The translations under genes were made by a program, and so were the position numbers. A stretch of DNA of 5,769 bases. Source: Actinomycetota bacterium (GTDB lineage Bacteria > Actinomycetota > Acidimicrobiia > Acidimicrobiales > Ilumatobacteraceae). Location: assembly GCA_009705865.1 (NCBI GenBank), contig WLSJ01000101.1, forward strand, positions 1-5,769, written 5' to 3'. Positions within the stretch are counted from its first letter, which is position 1. Each line of letters begins with the position of its first letter. The notes beneath the pieces are model-generated. The model saw nothing but the letters and a program-made list of their open reading frames with translations. It searched no databases and was not told the DNA's origin. Positions 1-5,679 of the stretch are shown here, piece after piece.

Positions 1-830
1 AACACACCTTTTGCATCTGTGATGTAGAGCAACGGTTCATACGTCAACTTGTATGCCTCAATTGCGGGCGCCAGATTTGTTGCAGTCTTATCTGCATACA
101 CATCAGCATGAACAAACATGGCAGCATCACCGACGTTTTTCGATAATGCGATCAGTGCATCAAGACCAGGTGCGCATGTGCCTGTTTGGCAATATGCCGG
201 TGTGCCAATGAAATAGACAACTGGTTTTCCACTTTTCAATGCCTCAGTCAAAGTGACGGCATGGAACGGACATCTTCCTTCAGGACGAGTGCAAATGGGG
301 TCAACACCACGGTTGTCATCATCTGTCGGCGTATCAAAGGGAGGCAATGCATCGCCCACTAACGGACTCAGCACGTTCTCGCGTTCTTCCACTTGAAATG
401 ACATTTCAGACTCTGGTGCGATGTCGAGTATCAAAAGGTACACACCGGTCTTTTTCACGTCCACAATGAATGGCCAATATGCAGTTGACATGTTCGTGTC
501 ATGTTTGTCGGCAGAAACTGATGCAATGACTACGTCGCCTGTTGCTGTGTCAATGACTTTGCCGGTCAGAGTTTGTGGCAGTTTTGCTTTCCCGGCTGTT
601 GTCAAAACGCCAGATGTATCAGCCAGTGAAATAGGGAGCCGAATGGAACCAGGGACTAAACCTGTCGTCGGAAATCGCTTCACCACCTGCAATGTGCCCG
701 AGATGCCATCGATCGCGCCGGAACTTGATGGTGAAGAAGAGCCTCCGCATGCAGCCAGAAAACCGCCGAGGCCTATGGAGGCAGACAGGGCCAGGAATCG
801 ACGGCGGCTATATGTAGGGAAGGGGGCCAT
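1..830 (-). CDS. Tat-exported lipoprotein with thioredoxin-like domain (C-terminus cut by window edge)
   Basis: Reading leftward from the ATG at 830, the frame stays open to the edge and gives 276 codons. The N-terminus has a twin-arginine signal (SRRRFL, residues 8-13), a short hydrophobic stretch and a lipobox LAAC with the acylated cysteine at C28. A Ser/Gly-rich linker follows. The protein should therefore be exported folded and lipid-anchored outside the membrane. Residues about 45-155 look beta-rich, perhaps an Ig-like domain. Residues about 200 onward resemble a thioredoxin fold: GKPVVYFIGTPAYCQTGTC places C214 and C219 in a CX4C arrangement where thioredoxins have CXXC. A second pair, C180 and C187, lies just before the fold. 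TPAxCQTxxCxP signatures are, from memory, typical of actinobacterial 'thioredoxin family' lipoproteins. A role in extracytoplasmic redox or as a substrate-binding-like protein is inference. It is transcribed away from the RidA gene, 46 bases apart. Confidence 0.85.
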   Translation of the reverse strand, partial: MAPFPTYSRRRFLALSASIGLGGFLAACGGSSSPSSSGAIDGISGTLQVVKRFPTTGLVPGSIRLPISLADTSGVLTTAGKAKLPQTLTGKVIDTATGDVVIASVSADKHDTNMSTAYWPFIVDVKKTGVYLLILDIAPESEMSFQVEERENVLSPLVGDALPPFDTPTDDDNRGVDPICTRPEGRCPFHAVTLTEALKSGKPVVYFIGTPAYCQTGTCAPGLDALIALSKNVGDAAMFVHADVYADKTATNLAPAIEAYKLTYEPLLYITDAKGV

Positions 831-838
831 GAGATTCA

Positions 839-844
839 ATCGTA
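839..844 (-). promoter_or_regulatory. Candidate -10 box for the Tat lipoprotein gene
   Basis: On the minus strand the hexamer TACGAT fits the actinobacterial TANNNT -10 pattern and ends 8 bases before the ATG at 830. That spacing would put transcription start at or next to the A of the start codon, giving a leaderless message. No convincing -35 hexamer is visible at 16-18 bases upstream, so the call rests on the hexamer and its spacing only. Confidence 0.3.
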
Positions 845-863
845 CGCTCTCGATGCCGTGGCG

Positions 864-869
864 TAAGGT
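864..869 (+). promoter_or_regulatory. Candidate -10 box for the RidA-family gene and its operon
   Basis: TAAGGT fits TANNNT and ends 7 bases before the ATG at 877, so a transcript would start at or near the start codon. The same bases include AAGG, which could instead act as a weak, rather distant ribosome binding site. No good -35 element is seen. It faces the candidate box at 839-844 with only 19 bases between them, so the two polymerases could not both be bound at once. Confidence 0.3.
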
Positions 870-876
870 TGGGTCT

Positions 877-1242
877 ATGTCAGCAGCACCGCAACCCCCA
901 TACACCCCCGTTGTTCGCGCAGGCGACTGGATCATTGTGTCCGGCCAGCTCGGAATGAAAGATGGAGCAATTGTCGAAGGTGGTGTCCTTGCACAAACCA
1001 ATCAAGCGATTGTGAACTTGAAGGCCCAACTTGCGTCCATGGGTGCAAGCGTCAATGACATTTCAAAGACGCTCTGCTTTCTCACCGACATGGATACATT
1101 CGGAACATTCAATGAGGCATACGCAAAAGGATTCGGCACAGCACGTCCTGCACGTAGCACCATTGGTGTTGCATCGCTTCCATTTGGTGGCGCAGTAGAA
1201 ATCGAAGCGTGGGCGTTCAAGCCCGAGTCGAAAGGTAAGTAA
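877..1242 (+). CDS. RidA-family (YjgF/YER057c/UK114) protein, probable enamine/imine deaminase
   Basis: This 121-residue protein has the length and conserved motifs of the RidA family: Y9 near the N-terminus, VSGQLG (21-26), the RPARS block with R93, and VEIEAWA with E108. R93 and E108 align with Arg105 and Glu120 of E. coli RidA, which hold and act on the substrate. Archetypal RidA hydrolyses reactive enamine/imine intermediates from PLP enzymes, releasing ammonia, in the cytoplasm. The frame stays open far upstream to 421, but that part is antisense to the lipoprotein gene. The family's usual N-terminus supports the ATG at 877; in-frame ATGs at 829 and 853 would add residues unlike the family. 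It is first in an operon, 2 bases before the small membrane gene. A different Rid subfamily substrate cannot be excluded. Confidence 0.88.
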   Translation: MSAAPQPPYTPVVRAGDWIIVSGQLGMKDGAIVEGGVLAQTNQAIVNLKAQLASMGASVNDISKTLCFLTDMDTFGTFNEAYAKGFGTARPARSTIGVASLPFGGAVEIEAWAFKPESKGK

Positions 1243-1244
1243 CC

Positions 1245-1400
1245 ATGCCAGGTCCCATCATTCTTGTTGTTGCGCTTCTCGCGTTTCCCATCGTTGTTGG
1301 TTTGTCGACTGCAGCACTTGCTGCTCTCATTGGTCACTTTCTCTACCGTGATGCTGAAATTCGCCACGAGGGCAGTGAACTCATCGACTCGAACTACTAG
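1245..1400 (+). CDS. Small hydrophobic membrane protein (51 aa), unknown function
   Basis: This short frame encodes 51 residues starting MPGPIILVVALLAFPIVV. Residues about 4-32 are almost entirely hydrophobic or small (one long or two tightly packed membrane helices), followed by a charged tail with Y34, R35, D36, E38, R40, H41, E42 and E45. It starts 2 bases after the RidA stop, with an AAAGG-type ribosome site overlapping the end of that gene, and it ends in tandem TAG TAG stops 24 bases before the deaminase gene. Spacing, ribosome site, composition and position inside a same-strand operon all favour a real gene. I do not recognise a family or assign a function. It may anchor or assist a neighbouring product, but that is speculation. 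Confidence 0.72.
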   Translation: MPGPIILVVALLAFPIVVGLSTAALAALIGHFLYRDAEIRHEGSELIDSNY

Positions 1401-1407
1401 TAGTTCG
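1390..1407. promoter_or_regulatory. Perfect 18-bp palindrome, candidate operator or RNA hairpin
   Basis: CGAACTACTAGTAGTTCG equals its own reverse complement with no mismatch. It covers the last codons and tandem TAG stops of the small membrane gene and ends 17 bases before the deaminase ATG at 1425. As DNA it could bind a dimeric repressor; if transcription starts near 1425 it would lie at about -35 to -18. As RNA it could form a 7-bp stem with a CUAG loop. No U-run follows, so it is not a classic intrinsic terminator. Confidence 0.45.
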
Positions 1408-1424
1408 CATCTGTAGGTCTACGT

Positions 1425-2795
1425 ATGACCGCTGACCTTCTTATTCAGAATGCTCGCCTTGTTGCGACTGTTGATTCGACTCGACGTGAACTACCAGGTG
1501 GATGGGTTGCCATCACTAATGGTCTTATCTCTGGTGTTGGTTCGTCAACAGACCCTGTGCCTGCAGCGACAGAACGAATTGATGCAACTGGCTGTTTAGT
1601 AACTCCTGGTCTTATCAATACGCATCACCACCTGTATCAAAACCTCACTCGTGCGTATCCGCCGATGACATCGTCTCCGTTATTCGGATGGTTGCAAACG
1701 TTGTACCCACTATGGCGTGCACTCGATGAAGAAGGCGCACATGTGTCTGCATGGATTGGTCTTGCAGAACTTGCATTGTCTGGTTGCACCACTAGTACAG
1801 ACCATTTGTACTTGCACCCACGTAATGGTGGTGACTTGTTGTCAGCAGAAATTGCTGCAGCAAAAGATTTAGGAATTCGTTTCCACCCAACACGCGGCTC
1901 TATGTCGCTTTCACAAAAAGATGGTGGACTACCACCAGATGATGTGGTGCAAGAAGATGATGAGATTCTGGCGTTCTCTAAAGAAGCTGTTGAAAAGCAT
2001 CATGATCGTTCATTCGGTGCGATGACACGTATCGCTCTTGCGCCGTGTTCGCCGTTCAGCGTTACGAAAGACCTCATGATTCGGTCTGCTGAACTTGCTG
2101 AATCACTTGATGTCCGCTTACACACACACTTTGCAGAGAACGCTGAAGACGATGATTTCTCTATTGCCACTTTTGGCTGCAGACCATTTGAGTACTTGAA
2201 GGAAGTCGGCTGGTTAAGCGATCGCACTTGGGTGGCACATTGCGTCATGCCAAACCATGACGAAATTCAAGCCCTTGGTGCTGCAGGAATTGGCGCTGCA
2301 CATTGCCCAAGCAGCAACCTCATTCTTGCGTCAGGAATTTCACCGGTTGTTGAACTGCGCAAAGCTGGCGTGCACGTGGGTCTAGGTGTTGACGGCTCAT
2401 CAAGTGCAGACTCCGGGTCACTATGGATCGAAGCGCGTCAAGCAATGTTGCTCGCAAAACTAAAGAGTGGCGCCGATGCAGCTGATGCGCGTATGGCATT
2501 GGAAGTTGCAACCATTGGTGGCGCTGGTTGTCTTGGTCGTATCGGTGAGATTGGTCAACTACAGGTTGGCATGGTGGGCGACGTAGCTATTTGGGATCTC
2601 ACCGGAATTCAATTTGCTGGTGCAATTGCAGACCCGATTGAAGCGTGGCTTCGTTGCGGCCCAACGTCTGCACGAGACACCATTGTGCACGGACATGCTG
2701 TTGTGCGTAATAAGGAATTAGTCAGCACAAAGGTGAATGAGATGATGACCACTCATACCCGCATCGCAACAAAAATGCAGCAACTCAACAAATAA
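1425..2795 (+). CDS. Probable 8-oxoguanine deaminase (TRZ/ATZ-type amidohydrolase)
   Basis: This 456-residue protein is a full-length amidohydrolase-superfamily TIM-barrel deaminase with flanking beta-sandwich segments. Visible metal and catalytic residues are HxH (H67, H69) in NTHHHLYQN, H235 and E238 in LHTHFAEN, H272 in VAHC, and D323 in GLGVDGSSS. The motifs HHHLYQNLTRA, LFGWLQTLYPLW, SGCTTSTDHLYL and ALAPCSPFSVT closely recall the 8-oxoguanine deaminase group typified by Pseudomonas PA0142, which converts 8-oxoguanine to urate and ammonia. That would be cytoplasmic salvage or detoxification of oxidised guanine. Genes in this group are also often labelled hydroxyatrazine/s-triazine hydrolases, the main alternative. 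The start has only a weak AGGT upstream and no clean -10 box. The stop overlaps the next start as TAATG, implying translational coupling. A RidA-type deaminase in the same operon fits a deamination theme. Confidence 0.85.
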   Translation: MTADLLIQNARLVATVDSTRRELPGGWVAITNGLISGVGSSTDPVPAATERIDATGCLVTPGLINTHHHLYQNLTRAYPPMTSSPLFGWLQTLYPLWRALDEEGAHVSAWIGLAELALSGCTTSTDHLYLHPRNGGDLLSAEIAAAKDLGIRFHPTRGSMSLSQKDGGLPPDDVVQEDDEILAFSKEAVEKHHDRSFGAMTRIALAPCSPFSVTKDLMIRSAELAESLDVRLHTHFAENAEDDDFSIATFGCRPFEYLKEVGWLSDRTWVAHCVMPNHDEIQALGAAGIGAAHCPSSNLILASGISPVVELRKAGVHVGLGVDGSSSADSGSLWIEARQAMLLAKLKSGADAADARMALEVATIGGAGCLGRIGEIGQLQVGMVGDVAIWDLTGIQFAGAIADPIEAWLRCGPTSARDTIVHGHAVVRNKELVSTKVNEMMTTHTRIATKMQQLNK

Positions 2796-3364
2796 TGTTG
2801 CACGCGTTCCTATTATCATTCGGCGTTATCTTCGTCGCAGAACTTGGTGACAAAAGCCAACTCATGGCTCTTGCATTTGCAACACGCTATAAAACAGTGC
2901 CCGTGCTGATTGCAATCACGTTGGCCACTGGTTTGGTGCATCTTTTCTCTGTGGCTCTGGGTGGAATTATCGGCACAGCACTACCCACCAAACTCATCAG
3001 CATTGTCGGTGCGATTGCTTTTGTTGGTTTTGGAATTTGGACTTTGCGCGGTGATGAATTAACTGAAGAAGACAAAGAAAGCACCAAGGTCTCGTCGAAG
3101 CACATCATAATGGCCGTAGGCACAGTGTTCTTCCTGGCAGAACTTGGCGATAAAACAATGCTTGCCACTGTCACGCTTGCAACTACTGAAGGGCTCGTAG
3201 GTACGTGGGCAGGTTCAACAGTGGGCATGGTGATTGCAGATGGTTTGGCAATTGCGGTTGGTAAAGCACTGGGTGATCGATTGCAAGCAAAGACTGTGCG
3301 AATCGCATCGTCAATTGCTTTCTTTGTGTTTGCAGCCATCATGTTCGCTGACGCACTGCGCTAA
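2795..3364 (+). CDS. GDT1/TMEM165 (UPF0016) family cation transporter
   Basis: This 189-residue membrane protein has two homologous halves, each starting with the family signature: AELGDKSQ (E16, D19, K20) and AELGDKTM (E116, D119, K120). About three membrane helices per half are expected, separated by an acidic-rich loop at about 85-103 (RGDELTEEDKES). These two motifs form the cation path in GDT1/TMEM165 proteins, which move Mn2+ and/or Ca2+, generally out of the cytoplasm in bacteria (MneA type). Mn2+ export is the likeliest role; the ion itself cannot be read from the sequence. It has no Shine-Dalgarno site of its own: its ATG overlaps the deaminase stop by one base, so its translation probably depends on ribosomes finishing the deaminase. 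Confidence 0.9.
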   Translation: MLHAFLLSFGVIFVAELGDKSQLMALAFATRYKTVPVLIAITLATGLVHLFSVALGGIIGTALPTKLISIVGAIAFVGFGIWTLRGDELTEEDKESTKVSSKHIIMAVGTVFFLAELGDKTMLATVTLATTEGLVGTWAGSTVGMVIADGLAIAVGKALGDRLQAKTVRIASSIAFFVFAAIMFADALR

Positions 3365-3375
3365 CCATCTAGCCT
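3348..3375 (+). promoter_or_regulatory. Candidate promoter for the MarC-family gene
   Basis: CTGACG at 3348-3353 matches four of six bases of TTGACA. After a 16-base spacer comes TAGCCT at 3370-3375, a TANNNT -10 box ending 6 bases before the ATG at 3382. The start codon lacks a Shine-Dalgarno sequence, which fits a leaderless transcript. The -35 lies inside the end of the preceding transporter gene, so read-through from that operon may also supply expression. Confidence 0.35.
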
Positions 3376-3381
3376 CAACGT

Positions 3382-3996
3382 ATGCGTTTGTTTGGTGAGG
3401 TCCTTGTGACCATGTTGGTGATTCTCGATCCTCCTGGAAACGTGCCTATCTTTTTGGCAGTGACACAGCGTTTGTCAGATAAAGAACGTCATCGTGCGGC
3501 ATTCCTTGCGGTTGGTACAGCATTCTTCGTTATCTCGCTCTTTGCAGTTGGCGGACGCACGGTTCTTGATTACCTGCACGTCTCAGTTCCTGCGCTACAA
3601 GGCGCGGGTGGCTTGCTGCTCCTTCTCGTTGCATTGCAGTTGTTGTACGGCAAGGGCGGAAGTGAAGACACTTTTGAAGTGGCGTCTCCCGAACAGCGCA
3701 CTTCAATTGCAATGGTTCCATTGGGAACTCCATTACTCGCTGGCCCCGGCGCAATTGTTGCCACCATTGTATTTTTTGGAAAAGCAGATGGAACTGCCGA
3801 ATGGTTCAGTGTTCTAGCAGCTATTGCATGTGCTTTGTCAGTGTCACTCATCACACTTCGGTTCAGCGGCATCGTCAAGAAGATTTTTCGTCCAGCCGGT
3901 GTGGTGTTGCTAGCTCGTGTAGCTGGCATGTTGCTTGCGGCCATTGCTGTGCAGATGATTGCTGACTCAGTGACGGCATTTGTTCACGCTGCGTAA
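3382..3996 (+). CDS. MarC-family (UPF0056) integral membrane protein
   Basis: This 204-residue hydrophobic protein has the MarC/YhgN layout of six predicted membrane helices. Family motifs are visible: ILDPPGNVPIFLAVT (14-28) in the first helix, PLGTPLLAGPGAI (113-125) opening the second half, and R179-AGMLLAAIAVQMI near the C-terminus. The cytoplasmic or loop segment at about 91-108 is polar. The MarC family is widespread but its biochemical role is unsettled; the original link of E. coli MarC to multiple antibiotic resistance was not upheld, so no transport substrate is assigned. The chosen ATG places the DPPGN motif about 15 residues in, as in other members. It follows the GDT1-type gene by 17 bases and may be co-transcribed or use its own promoter. 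Confidence 0.9.
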   Translation: MRLFGEVLVTMLVILDPPGNVPIFLAVTQRLSDKERHRAAFLAVGTAFFVISLFAVGGRTVLDYLHVSVPALQGAGGLLLLLVALQLLYGKGGSEDTFEVASPEQRTSIAMVPLGTPLLAGPGAIVATIVFFGKADGTAEWFSVLAAIACALSVSLITLRFSGIVKKIFRPAGVVLLARVAGMLLAAIAVQMIADSVTAFVHAA

Positions 3997-4007
3997 AGCA
4001 GTCTGGG

Positions 4008-4037
4008 CTGAATCCGTTGTTTCACTGAATGTAGAGT
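4008..4037 (+). promoter_or_regulatory. Candidate promoter for corA
   Basis: In the 47-base gap after the MarC-family gene, TAGAGT at 4032-4037 fits TANNNT and ends 6 bases before the GTG at 4044. A poor -35 candidate, CTGAAT at 4008-4013, lies 18 bases upstream. The spacing predicts a leaderless message. The alternative reading is that AGAGTGG serves as a weak ribosome binding site. No terminator hairpin with a T-run is seen in this gap. Confidence 0.33.
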
Positions 4038-4043
4038 GGCGCT

Positions 4044-4985
4044 GTGTTAGTTGATTCAGCGGTCTATATCAATGGTGTGAGATCACACGAAGTCGAACCT
4101 GGTAGCGGGTTCACGTGGGTAGGGCTTCTTGATCCCAAGGTTGATGAAATTCAGGATTATCAGCAGAAGTTCTCGCTGCATTCACTGGCTGTAGAAGATG
4201 CGGTCATGGGTCGACAGCGTCCAAAACTTGATGTGTATCCACGTCATTCGTTTCTAATTCTTAAGACTGTGATGTTTGACACGGAAACATCGCGAATAGT
4301 TGTGGGCGATATTGGTGTGTTCATCAATGAAAAGGTCATTGTCATTGTTAGACACGGTGATGCAATTCCAATGCGCTCGATTCGAGCTGATCTAGAACAA
4401 CATCCAGACCGTTTGAAGGAAGGTTCAACCGCAGTTCTACACGAGGTACTTGACCGACTAGTTGACCAGTACATTGATGTGGCTTGGAATCTTCAAGAAG
4501 ATGTTGAAAGTTTAGAAGACATGGTCTTTGATGACGAGATTCCGGCTCCATCCGCTCGTCTGTACACGGTGAAGCGTGAACTACTTGAATTCAGAAGAGC
4601 CGTGTATCCACTAATTGAACCGCTGAACCGACTTGCATCAAGTGAAGTTCCTCATATTGATGCACAGTTTGCACCACAGTTTGCTGACGTGCGCGACCAT
4701 CTCATGAAAGTGATTGACGATGTGAACACCATGAATGACCTGATGGAAGCTGCGCTACATGCCAACCTTGCGCTTATTCAGGTGCAGCAAAATGTTGACA
4801 TGAGAAAAATCTCTGCGTGGGTCGGCATTGGTGCTGTGCCAACAATGGTTGCCGGAATCTATGGAATGAACTTTGAACATCTTCCCGAATTGCAATGGAA
4901 GTACGGCTACTACATAGTTCTCGGGGCTCTAGCCGCTATATCGGCAGGTTTATTCAGAGTGTTCCGTAAGAACAACTGGCTCTAA
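4044..4985 (+). CDS. corA: CorA-type magnesium/cobalt channel
   Basis: This 313-residue protein has standard CorA architecture. A cytoplasmic alpha/beta N-domain (about 1-125, including the conserved EDAVMGRQRPKLDVY at 51-65) is followed by a long helical stalk (about 130-255) and two C-terminal membrane helices (about 257-274 and 288-306). The diagnostic GMN motif is at 274-276 (YGMNFEHLPEL), at the mouth of the pore, and the short external loop after it carries the acidic LPEL. CorA pentamers admit Mg2+ (also Co2+, Ni2+) and close when cytosolic Mg2+ is bound. The C-terminal tail is basic (FRKNNWL), as usual. It starts with GTG. The gene ends convergently with the regulator gene, the two stop codons overlapping. 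Confidence 0.93.
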   Translation: MLVDSAVYINGVRSHEVEPGSGFTWVGLLDPKVDEIQDYQQKFSLHSLAVEDAVMGRQRPKLDVYPRHSFLILKTVMFDTETSRIVVGDIGVFINEKVIVIVRHGDAIPMRSIRADLEQHPDRLKEGSTAVLHEVLDRLVDQYIDVAWNLQEDVESLEDMVFDDEIPAPSARLYTVKRELLEFRRAVYPLIEPLNRLASSEVPHIDAQFAPQFADVRDHLMKVIDDVNTMNDLMEAALHANLALIQVQQNVDMRKISAWVGIGAVPTMVAGIYGMNFEHLPELQWKYGYYIVLGALAAISAGLFRVFRKNNWL

Positions 4986-5671
4986 GAACCCCAGCGGGAT
5001 TGACCAAAGCGATAGCCAACGCTGCGAACAGTTTGAATCAGGTTGGCGTGTTCTTCGCCAAGCTTTGCGCGAAGACGACGAACATGAACGTCAACGGTGC
5101 GAGCACCGCCGTAGTACTCGTATCCCCACACGCGTGACAGAAGCATTTCACGCGTGAATACTTTGCCAGGGTTCTGGGCGAGGAACTTCAGCAGTTCGTA
5201 TTCCATGAACGTGAGGTCGAGAGCATGGCCATTGAAAGTTGCTTGGTATGTCTCAAGGTTCAAAATCAGGCCAGAGTGTTCAACAAGTTCCGGACGCAAT
5301 CCACTTTCGGTGCTGGAAAAGAGATGACGAAGTCGTGCTTCTAATTCACGCGGGTGAAACGGTGTCAGGCAGAAGTCGTCAAACAAGTCATCGCGTAGTT
5401 CAAGATCACCAAGTTGTGTGCCAGAGACAAGCACGATGACTGAATCAACTGCATTGTCACGCTTGCGTAGTGCACGAGCAAACGCCCACGCATTTTCTGG
5501 GTCTTCATCACACGTGATGATTGCGCCCATCCAGCCAGCTTGTGGTTCGCACTTGCCGGCTTCATCTGCGCCAGACACTGCCTTCCAGCGGGAGCCACCT
5601 AAATCCAGGGTGCGCGCTAAATCAGGAGTGGGGTTCGCGGGGAACACAACAATCATGTCGGAAGTAGCCAT
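4982..5671 (-). CDS. glnR: GlnR-like OmpR-family transcription regulator with degenerate receiver domain
   Basis: From the ATG at 5671 the protein has 229 residues: a receiver-like domain (about 5-120) and an OmpR-type winged helix (about 132-223). The C-terminal part, with LTFMEYELLKFLAQNPGKVF (153-172) and GGARTVDVHVRRLRAKL (188-204), closely recalls actinobacterial GlnR, the global nitrogen regulator. The receiver lacks the usual phosphorylation set: the N-terminal acidic pair is absent (VVFPANP, 8-14), the acceptor-aspartate position reads as C54 in IITCDED (with nearby D55), and the invariant Lys before Pro is T103 (LTPF). GlnR is likewise an orphan regulator not relying on classic phosphorylation. 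An upstream ATG at 5743 is in frame but would overlap glnA by 64 bases, so 5671 is preferred. The gene follows glnA by 8 bases, with no clear Shine-Dalgarno. Another orphan OmpR-type regulator remains possible. Confidence 0.8.
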   Translation of the reverse strand: MATSDMIVVFPANPTPDLARTLDLGGSRWKAVSGADEAGKCEPQAGWMGAIITCDEDPENAWAFARALRKRDNAVDSVIVLVSGTQLGDLELRDDLFDDFCLTPFHPRELEARLRHLFSSTESGLRPELVEHSGLILNLETYQATFNGHALDLTFMEYELLKFLAQNPGKVFTREMLLSRVWGYEYYGGARTVDVHVRRLRAKLGEEHANLIQTVRSVGYRFGQSRWGS

Positions 5672-5679
5672 ATGAAGGG

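Noticed and set aside
421..876. Long N-terminal extension of the RidA-family frame (152 extra residues from an ATG at 421)
   Set aside because: This stretch is antisense to the lipoprotein gene, which has clear Tat and lipobox motifs, while the extension has no recognisable domain. RidA proteins normally begin near the ATG at 877.
1002..1367. 121-residue minus-strand frame opposite the RidA-family and small membrane genes
   Set aside because: It lies opposite recognised genes, has no known motif and shows low-complexity, shadow-like composition.
2887..3342. 151-residue minus-strand frame opposite the GDT1-type gene
   Set aside because: The plus-strand frame has both ELGDK signatures; the minus frame is a Thr/Ser/Pro/Ala-rich mirror of membrane codons.
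3494..3944. Alternative frames on both strands inside the MarC-family gene
   Set aside because: All are inside a gene with clear family motifs and show no domain or ribosome site of their own.
3997..4043. Possible intrinsic terminator after the MarC-family gene
   Set aside because: CAGTCTGGGCTG could form only a very short stem and no T-run follows.
5239..5675. Plus-strand frames (66 and 85 residues) opposite the regulator gene
   Set aside because: They are mirror frames of a well-supported winged-helix regulator with no recognisable content.
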